Under the pieces are notes generated by a model that did no database searches, was not told the DNA's origin, and saw only the letters and a list, made by a program, of their open reading frames with translations. Source: Shewanella dokdonensis (GTDB lineage: Bacteria > Pseudomonadota > Gammaproteobacteria > Enterobacterales > Shewanellaceae). From it: DNA of 64,000 nt. Below are positions 56,790 to 64,000 of the stretch, in pieces (the first letter of the stretch is position 1; the number at the start of each line of letters is the position of its first letter). Where the stretch lies: assembly GCF_018394335.1 (NCBI RefSeq), contig NZ_CP074572.1, forward strand, positions 2,108,001 to 2,172,000. Reading direction: 5' to 3'. The translations under genes and the position numbers were made by a program.

Positions 56790-58318
56790 GTGGTGAGACG
56801 GGTGGCTGGCGAACAACTTCTTTTACCTTCTCAGGAAGCACTTCTACACAGATTACAGCATCTTGCCAGTTATGGTGAGCAGCTGGTGCTGCTTACGGGG
56901 GCCGCAGGTGCAGGAAAAACAGCACTGATTACGGCATTAGCCAATGAGTTGGAAGACTACAATCTGGCATTGGTGGCTTGTCCACAGCATGCCAGTGCGG
57001 CAGAAATTCGTCGCAAAATCATTATGCAGTTGTTGCCAGATCCGTTATTTGATGATGAAGCGCCGCTGGTTGATACTTTGCTGCGATTTGTGCCACAACT
57101 ACAAAAACCGCTGCATATCTTGCTGGATGATGCCGATAATCTTCCATTGGAATTATGGGCCGAATGCCTATTCTTAACCCAACTGCAGTGTGCGGGCATG
57201 GCCGTGACGCTAACACTTACCGCACCACCAGCATTTACCAAACAACTGTTACCGCAATTGCCACAGCAACAAAGACAATGGTTATTACCTGTCAGTATTG
57301 AACCCTTGTCTTTAGCTGAGCGAGAAGGCTTATACCAAACACTGCTGGCGCGCGCACAACAGCCAACATTCACGCCGAGAAGCATTGTCATCAAACAGTT
57401 GGAGCAGCAGGCGGGCACTCCCGCTGAGGTGTTGCAACTATTGCAGTTGGCGCTGCATGGTGAACCGCCAGCCGCGCCGCGTAAGCCATGGCGTCGGATT
57501 ATCTCATCAGCCGTGGTCGCCGTGACAGTGCTGGCTATCGCTATCTGGTACACAGATAAGATGAGAACGCCTTTACCTAAACAGCAGGCTACTACTCTGG
57601 TGTTTAGCACAACAACTGCCTTGCCTCCGATGTTACTGGCGTGGCTGCCTCACGCCTGGCGACCAGACAGTCACAGTGCTTTGCCAACAGCCGTCATCCC
57701 TTGGCGCGATGGAGTGCCCATGACAAGGTCGGTGGCACAAGTTCCAGAGCCCGATATAGCGATAGCGACAGAAACCAGCGAACTATTGCAGGACGCTGCT
57801 GCCACGGCCGATGTCGCCACATCAGCAATAGCGGTAGTGGATAATTCACAAAAAGTGGAGTTGGGGCAAGTGGCAAACTCTACCTCAGCCGAAACAACCC
57901 CGCTGGTCACCGCTGAGAAAACAAGTGCTGCTGGTGGCGTTGCTATAAGCAAGAAAACTAACGCAACAACCACTGAGCCTAAAGCCCCGGCCATTACCAA
58001 ACCATCCGCTCCTAAGCCATCTACGCCTAAATCATCCGCTCCCAAACCATCTATTCCCAAGGAGGGATACACCCTGCAAATTGCCAGCGTGAAGCAACAG
58101 CAGTCGGTGGCGGGACAACTGGCGGCCTTACCTGTGGGCAGCCCGGTTTGGCTCTGTCGCAATGGCCCGTGGTGGGTGATTTTTAGCGGTCATTTCAGTT
58201 CGCGTCAACAGGCATTACAGGCCGCCAAAAACTGGCAACAACAAGGGGTGAAGCACCTTGGGTTCGGCCTTGGAAAACCTTGCAAAATTACCAGCCACAG
58301 CCGTTGCCTCAGCAGTGA
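56790..58318 (+). CDS. damX: DamX-like AAA+/SPOR-domain protein, frameshifted near the 3' end
   Basis: It starts with GTG 56790, 5 bases after aroB. The N-terminal half is an AAA+/ExeA-like ATPase (Walker A GAAGAGKTALI, Walker B ILLDDADNL). A transmembrane helix lies near 235-252. A long Ala/Thr/Pro-rich linker has a KPSxPK repeat at about 57990-58060. The C-terminal SPOR domain (YTLQIASVKQQ) binds septal peptidoglycan. One A is missing at 58251-58252. With it the tail reads VKAPWVRPWKTLQNYQPQ, as DamX proteins end, and stops at 58316-58318. DamX acts at the division site. Confidence 0.85.
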
Positions 58319-58378
58319 TATTTATTGTTAAACAGGGTACAATCCTGGGCTTTGTAAGAGTTGGCATCAAACGCATAA

Positions 58379-59229
58379 ATGAAGAAAAACAACGAGCCTT
58401 TCTGAAATGGGCAGGCGGAAAATTCAAGCTGGTTGATGCCATTACCCGTCATTTGCCCTCAGGCCAGCGGCTGGTTGAACCGTTTGTGGGAGCTGGTTCA
58501 GTATTTCTCAATACTGACTATCCGAGTTACCTGTTGTGCGACATCAATCAGGATCTGATCGACCTGTACCAAATTATTCAGCGAGAACCGGAACGTTACA
58601 TCGGGGCTGTTGGTGAGATGTTTGTGCCGGCCATGAATGCCAGTGATGCCTTTTATCGGGTGCGCGACAAGTTTAATCGTAGCCGTAGTGCTTTTGATCG
58701 GGCGGTGAGTTTCTTATACCTCAATCGTCATGGCTTTAATGGGCTTTGTCGTTATAACCGCCGCGGGGCTTTCAATGTGCCATTCGGCTCCTATAAAAAG
58801 CCCTACTTCCCAGAACAGGAAATACGGGCTTTTGCGCACAAAGCTTCACAGGCAGAGTTTGTCTGTATCGGCTATGAACAAGCGTTTGCGCAGCTCCGAC
58901 ATGACGATGTGGTTTATTGCGATCCGCCCTATGCCCCTTTGTCCACCACGGCCAGTTTTACCACTTATGTTGGTGCCGGATTCAGTTTGGATGACCAGGC
59001 AATTCTCGCGCGTTGCTCACGGACTACTGCATTGGATAAAGGGATCCCGGTGGTTATCAGCAATCATGATATTGCGTTGACGCGTGAGTTATACCGTGGC
59101 GCTAAAATGGAAACGGTCAGCGTTCAGCGAAATATCAGCCAAAAAGGCAGTGCCAGAAATAAAGTGGATGAATTAATCGCTTTATATGATCACACTTGTC
59201 CCAGAACCTTGGACGAACAGTCATCATAA
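58379..59229 (+). CDS. dam: DNA adenine methyltransferase (GATC), start frameshifted in an A-run
   Basis: Dam methylates adenine in GATC, marking parental strands for mismatch repair and timing replication. About 283 residues, compared with 278 in E. coli. The motifs are FLKWAGGKFKLV, EPFVGAGSVF (AdoMet) and the catalytic DPPY in YCDPPYAPLS. The ATG at 58379 enters the correct frame only if the A-run 58385-58389 gains one A, giving MKKKQRAFLKWAGG. The long in-frame extension back to 58258 overlaps damX and is unlikely to be real. Confidence 0.94.
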
Positions 59230-59250
59230 CGGGTTAATGCGGCTATAAAT

Positions 59251-59610
59251 TTACAGTCTGGAAGTCGAACTACCGGAGTTGTTGGGAGTCATGTCATCCA
59301 GTGGTTTACGTTCATGGCCATGTAATAGCTCTAGTAAATCAATAAAGTGGAACTGACCAGAACGACTCTTACCACTGAGCCAATTCGTCCAACTGAGATC
59401 ATCATCCTGTACCGCACAACGGTTATTGGGATGACTGCTGGGAAGCTTAGCGTTGTATTCAGTGACACTGCCGCAGTTTTGCGAGAGGGTATTATCGGCG
59501 GCGCTTAGGGCCTGAACTACCAGTGCAGCAATCCCCACCGTACCGGCAACACTAGCCAGTATCACTGCGGATTTTATGCTGGAGACACAATGCTCAGTTC
59601 TGGAAGTCAT
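59251..59610 (-). CDS. Small single-pass membrane protein of unknown function
   Basis: I choose ATG 59610 (MTSRTEHCVSSIK), preceded by AGGG at 6-9 bases, over an in-frame upstream ATG at 59712. The 119-residue protein has one hydrophobic segment at about 13-34 (AVILASVAGTVGIAALVVQAL). The rest is likely periplasmic and contains two Cys (SQNCGS, NNRCAVQ) that could form a disulfide. The tail is Ser/Pro-rich. I do not recognise a family. It lies on the minus strand between dam and rpe, which are on the plus strand. Rating is for the presence of a gene, not its role. Confidence 0.55.
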   Translation of the reverse strand: MTSRTEHCVSSIKSAVILASVAGTVGIAALVVQALSAADNTLSQNCGSVTEYNAKLPSSHPNNRCAVQDDDLSWTNWLSGKSRSGQFHFIDLLELLHGHERKPLDDMTPNNSGSSTSRL

Positions 59611-59799
59611 TTTCCCTGTACCAAAGATGTCACGAACCTTGGAGTATAACAAAACTGCTGTTAAATTAAACAGGTTTTTGACGGTGTTGTGAAAATCCGC
59701 TTTTATCGGCATTTGCCGCAGAAATACCGCACTTTTGCTAGAGCCAAGCGGCTACGCCGGGTAAAATAAGCGACTTCTTCAACATCCCGTGAGAATCTT

Positions 59800-60468
59800 A
59801 TGCGACCTTTTCTGATAGCCCCTTCTATTTTGTCGGCTGATTTCGCCCGTCTAGGTGAAGAAGTTGATGCTGTGTTGGCGGCCGGAGCAGATGTCATCCA
59901 CTTTGATGTGATGGACAACCATTATGTGCCCAACCTGACGTTTGGGCCGATGATCTGTAAGGCGCTACGGAAATACGGGGTGACAGCGGATATTGATGTG
60001 CATCTGATGGTAAAACCCGTCGATAGCCTGATCCCCGATTTTGCGAAAGCGGGAGCTTCCATCATCACTTTCCATCCAGAAGCCTCGGAACATGTTGACC
60101 GCTCGTTGCAGCTTATCCGCGATCATGGTTGTAAAGCCGGGCTGGTGTTTAATCCAGCAACACCATTGACTTACCTTGACTATGTCATGGATAAATTGGA
60201 TGTGATCATGCTGATGTCAGTGAACCCTGGCTTTGGTGGGCAATCGTTTATCCCGGCAACCATGACCAAGTTAGCTCAGGTACGCAAGTTGATTGATGAC
60301 AGCGGTTACGATATCCGTCTGGAAGTGGATGGCGGCGTCAAGGAAGATAATATTGCAGAGATCGCCAGTGCGGGAGCCGACATGTTTGTTGCTGGCTCGG
60401 CAATTTTTGGACAGGATGATTACCGCGCGGTCATTGACCGGATGCGGCAGGCATTAGCAGGGATGTAA
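59800..60468 (+). CDS. rpe: Ribulose-phosphate 3-epimerase
   Basis: This 222-residue TIM-barrel enzyme interconverts ribulose 5-phosphate and xylulose 5-phosphate. Signatures are [28 protein letters not shown] and LEVDGGV. It is intact. gph follows 2 bases later and trpS after that, a standard dam-rpe-gph-trpS unit. Confidence 0.96.
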   Translation: MRPFLIAPSILSADFARLGEEVDAVLAAGADVIHFDVMDNHYVPNLTFGPMICKALRKYGVTADIDVHLMVKPVDSLIPDFAKAGASIITFHPEASEHVDRSLQLIRDHGCKAGLVFNPATPLTYLDYVMDKLDVIMLMSVNPGFGGQSFIPATMTKLAQVRKLIDDSGYDIRLEVDGGVKEDNIAEIASAGADMFVAGSAIFGQDDYRAVIDRMRQALAGM

Positions 60469-60470
60469 GG

Positions 60471-61151
60471 ATGACAGATTTCAGTAAGATAAAAGGGATA
60501 GCATTTGATTTGGATGGTACGCTGGTGGATAGCGTACCTGATTTGGGCGCCGCCTGTCGGGCGGTGTTATGCGACATGGGCTATAGCGAGTGCAGCGATG
60601 CACAGGTGCGGAACTGGGTCGGCAATGGCACCACCATGTTGATGCGGCGTGCGCTGCATAACAGCCTCGGTGATGAACCCTCAGAAATGCTGATGCAACA
60701 AGCAATGCCTTTATTTATGCGGCATTATGAGCGTTGCCTCAATCAATATAGCCAATTGTATCCTGGCGTTGCTGAGGTATTACCGCAGTTACATCGGCAG
60801 GGCTATCAGTTAGCGGTAGTGACCAATAAACCATACCACTTCACCATGCCATTACTTGAGTTTTTCGGTATCGCGCCGCTGTTTTCTGTGGTGCTTGGGG
60901 GCGACAGTTTGGCAAAGATGAAGCCAGATCCGTTACCGCTACAGCATGTGCAGCAGCAATGGCAACTGAGCAGTGAGCAGTTGTTGATGGTGGGCGATTC
61001 TCGCAACGATATTCGAGCCGCGAAAGCGGCAAAGCTAGCCTCAGTCGGCTTGACCTACGGTTACAACTACGGTGAAGATATCAGTCTCAGCGGCCCGGAT
61101 GCTGTCTGTGACCATTTTGAGCAAATTCTGGCGTTATTAGCATCTAAATAA
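60471..61151 (+). CDS. gph: Phosphoglycolate phosphatase
   Basis: This 226-residue HAD-family hydrolase has nucleophile motif FDLDGTLVDSVPD, the cap-domain Thr/Lys motif VVTNKPYH, and MVGDSRNDI for metal binding. It dephosphorylates 2-phosphoglycolate formed during repair of oxidised DNA ends. It follows rpe by 2 bases and is intact. Confidence 0.93.
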   Translation: MTDFSKIKGIAFDLDGTLVDSVPDLGAACRAVLCDMGYSECSDAQVRNWVGNGTTMLMRRALHNSLGDEPSEMLMQQAMPLFMRHYERCLNQYSQLYPGVAEVLPQLHRQGYQLAVVTNKPYHFTMPLLEFFGIAPLFSVVLGGDSLAKMKPDPLPLQHVQQQWQLSSEQLLMVGDSRNDIRAAKAAKLASVGLTYGYNYGEDISLSGPDAVCDHFEQILALLASK

Positions 61152-61170
61152 ACGGAGCATATGAAACATC

Positions 61171-62178
61171 ATGAGCAGTAACAGTAAACCTATTGTATTC
61201 AGCGGAGCTCAGCCTTCTGGCGAGTTGACCATCGGCAACTATATCGGAGCGCTGCGGCAGTGGGTGAACATGCAGGAGAGCCATGATTGCATATACTGCG
61301 TAGTGGATTTACATGCCATCACCGTCCGCCAAGATCCAGAGCAACTGCGTAAAGCCTGTCTCGATACGCTGGCAATTTATTTGGCTTGTGGTGTCGACCC
61401 TAAAAAAAGTACCGTTTTTATGCAGTCTCAAGTGCCAGAACACACACAGCTGGCTTGGGCGCTCAACTGTTACACCCAAATGGGTGAGCTGAGTCGTATG
61501 ACGCAGTTTAAAGATAAGTCGCAACGCCATGCGAACAACGTTAACGTGGGCTTGTTCGACTATCCGGTGTTGATGGCGGCAGATATTTTACTGTATCAAG
61601 CTAACCTAGTGCCGGTGGGCCAGGATCAGAAACAGCATATGGAGCTGACGCGTGATATTGCTATCCGCTTCAATAATGCTTACGGCGATACATTCACGGT
61701 TCCTGAGCCCTTTATTCCAGAGCTGGGCGCCAAGGTGATGGCGTTGCAGGAACCCACTAAAAAAATGTCTAAGTCCGATGACAATCGCAACAACGTGATT
61801 GGCTTGCTGGAAGACCCTAAAGCGGTAATGAAAAAGCTCAAAAAAGCCATGACCGACAGTGAAGAGCCGCCTGTAGTACGGTTTGATGTGGAAAACAAAC
61901 CTGGGGTGTCTAACCTGCTGAGCTTGATGTCAGGGGTAACCGGGGAAAGCGTACAAACACTGGAAGCGCAATTTGAAGGCAAGATGTATGGGCATTTGAA
62001 AACTGCCGCGGGTGAAGCCGTCGTTGCGATGCTGGAACCGCTGCAACAGCGCTATCAGCAATACCGACAGGATCCTGGTTATCTCAACCAGATCTTGCAT
62101 GAAGGGGCTGAAAAAGCTCGGGTTCGCGCCGCCGTAACGCTTAAAGATACTTATGATAAATTAGGTTTCCTACTCTGA
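61171..62178 (+). CDS. trpS: Tryptophanyl-tRNA synthetase
   Basis: This 335-residue class I synthetase has the HIGH-like motif [12 protein letters not shown] and the KMSKS loop ([10 protein letters not shown]). It charges tRNA-Trp. It follows gph by 19 bases with GGAG upstream. It is intact. A strong terminator follows. Confidence 0.97.
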   Translation: MSSNSKPIVFSGAQPSGELTIGNYIGALRQWVNMQESHDCIYCVVDLHAITVRQDPEQLRKACLDTLAIYLACGVDPKKSTVFMQSQVPEHTQLAWALNCYTQMGELSRMTQFKDKSQRHANNVNVGLFDYPVLMAADILLYQANLVPVGQDQKQHMELTRDIAIRFNNAYGDTFTVPEPFIPELGAKVMALQEPTKKMSKSDDNRNNVIGLLEDPKAVMKKLKKAMTDSEEPPVVRFDVENKPGVSNLLSLMSGVTGESVQTLEAQFEGKMYGHLKTAAGEAVVAMLEPLQQRYQQYRQDPGYLNQILHEGAEKARVRAAVTLKDTYDKLGFLL

Positions 62179-62194
62179 GCCTTGAGTCGGTAAC

Positions 62195-62230
62195 AAAAAG
62201 CCGGAATGCTTAGTCGCTTCCGGCTTTTTT
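62195..62230. terminator. Rho-independent terminator after trpS
   Basis: AAAAAGCCGGAA (62195-62206) pairs with TTCCGGCTTTTTT (62218-62230). It has T/A tails on both sides, so it serves both trpS and the convergent dolP. Confidence 0.9.
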
Positions 62231-62257
62231 GTGCGCGTGTTTGTCTGCCATAACTAC

Positions 62258-63444
<1,187 letters not shown>

Positions 63445-63516
63445 TCACTATCATGCCACAGTTGCCGTGATTTTTCAGGCATGAAAAGTGTAAAAATAAT
63501 GTTGATCAATGGCTTG

Positions 63517-63843
63517 CTAAAATGCTCCAGCGAGCCAGCTCACTTCGGTGCCGTCGATAGCTATCACATCAAAGCGGCAACCTTCCCTGATATTGTGTTG
63601 TTGCAGATATAAACTGGCCGCCTTGCGGATGCGTTCCCGCTGGGCGGCCGAAAGTGCCTGCAAGGCGCCGCCAAACCCTTTGGTTGCGCGATATTTTACC
63701 TCAACGAATATCCACTCGGAGCCTTGTTTCATCACCAGATCCAGCTCTCCAAAGGGATAGCGAACATTTTGTTCGACAAACCTTAAGCCTTGGCGTTCCA
63801 GAAAACGCCGGGCGAGTTGTTCAGCATCCTTGCCGCTCGTCAT
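63517..63843 (-). CDS. yraN: YraN family (UPF0102) endonuclease-like protein
   Basis: This 108-residue protein has the nuclease-like fold signature [21 protein letters not shown], with Glu, Asp and Glu-x-Lys of the restriction endonuclease core. Its role is unknown, perhaps in DNA processing. It is the second of the lpoA-yraN-diaA-dolP group and follows lpoA by 18 bases. It is intact. Confidence 0.9.
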   Translation of the reverse strand: MTSGKDAEQLARRFLERQGLRFVEQNVRYPFGELDLVMKQGSEWIFVEVKYRATKGFGGALQALSAAQRERIRKAASLYLQQHNIREGCRFDVIAIDGTEVSWLAGAF

Positions 63844-63861
63844 GTCATCAATTCCTTGTGA

Positions 63862-64000
63862 TTACTGGGGCCGCAGCACTCCGTGCCAATATTTGCCCCA
63901 CTGTAACTGCCGGTTCAACACTCCATCGGCACCTACTGACAACTGACCGGTGCGGCCGTTGAACTGATAACCTGGGAACGCGCGCATTTGCGCCAGTTTG
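63862..64000 (-). CDS. lpoA: Penicillin-binding protein activator LpoA, C-terminal end only
   Basis: The open frame on the minus strand runs from the right edge to TAA at 63864-63862. The visible residues include FPGYQFNGRTGQLSVGAD and LQWGKYWHGVL, resembling the LpoA C-terminal domain, where a Gly-x-x-Gly-x-Leu-like segment is typical. LpoA is the outer-membrane lipoprotein that activates PBP1A (mrcA). The call relies on this short piece and on the neighbouring yraN-diaA-dolP order. Confidence 0.75.
   Translation of the reverse strand, partial: KLAQMRAFPGYQFNGRTGQLSVGADGVLNRQLQWGKYWHGVLRPQ

Overview
The window reads as chromosomal DNA of a gammaproteobacterium, most likely Shewanella or a close relative. 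This rests on the 16S rRNA signature, on a c-type cytochrome maturation block with ccmI divergent from ccmFGH, and on the gene order mrcA|pilMNOPQ-aroK-aroB-damX-dam-rpe-gph-trpS. No database search was possible, so the species is not assigned. Layout: (1) 1-6.9 kb holds the spoT tail, ridA, an acyl-CoA synthetase, a Na+/Ca2+ exchanger, recG and a DUF3014 membrane protein. (2) 7.06-22.23 kb is one tightly overlapping plus-strand operon for an aryl polyene (APE) type pigment/lipid. Its order matches apeC to apeR, with an extra MIO-type aromatic amino acid ammonia-lyase inserted before the thioesterase. (3) 22.4-27.8 kb is cytochrome c maturation (ccmI on minus; ccmF, ccmG, ccmH and a TlpA-like thioredoxin on plus). 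(4) 27.9-33.4 kb is an rRNA operon (16S-23S-5S-tRNA-Asp) with two visible promoters and no tRNA in the 16S-23S spacer. (5) 33.8-40.4 kb holds an AegA-like Fe-S flavoprotein, cinA, a DUF1439 lipoprotein and ppc. (6) 40.5-47.3 kb is arginine biosynthesis, argE divergent from argCBFGH, around a probable ArgR operator. (7) 47.4-59.2 kb is mrcA divergent from the type IV pilus operon pilMNOPQ, then aroK, aroB, damX and dam. (8) 59.2-64 kb holds a small unknown membrane protein, rpe, gph, trpS, and on the minus strand the 3' end of lpoA, then yraN, diaA and dolP. How the genes work together: the APE operon encodes a complete dedicated type II polyketide/fatty acid system (ketosynthases, chain-length factor, ketoreductase, paired dehydratases, two ACPs, aromatic-acid ligase, thioesterase). 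It also encodes the transferases and LolA/MMPL/lipoprotein export parts expected to place the product in the outer membrane. The ammonia-lyase probably supplies the aromatic starter. A second theme governs how the sequence should be read: about 22 frameshifts interrupt otherwise well conserved genes, including ccmF, pilQ, aroB, recG, argE and dam. Every one can be explained by one or two missing bases, nearly always in a homopolymer run, and none needs an extra base. The 16S gene shows the same kind of loss. I read these as sequencing or assembly errors, not pseudogenes, and give full restored gene spans. I see no insertion sequence, prophage, integron or CRISPR array.
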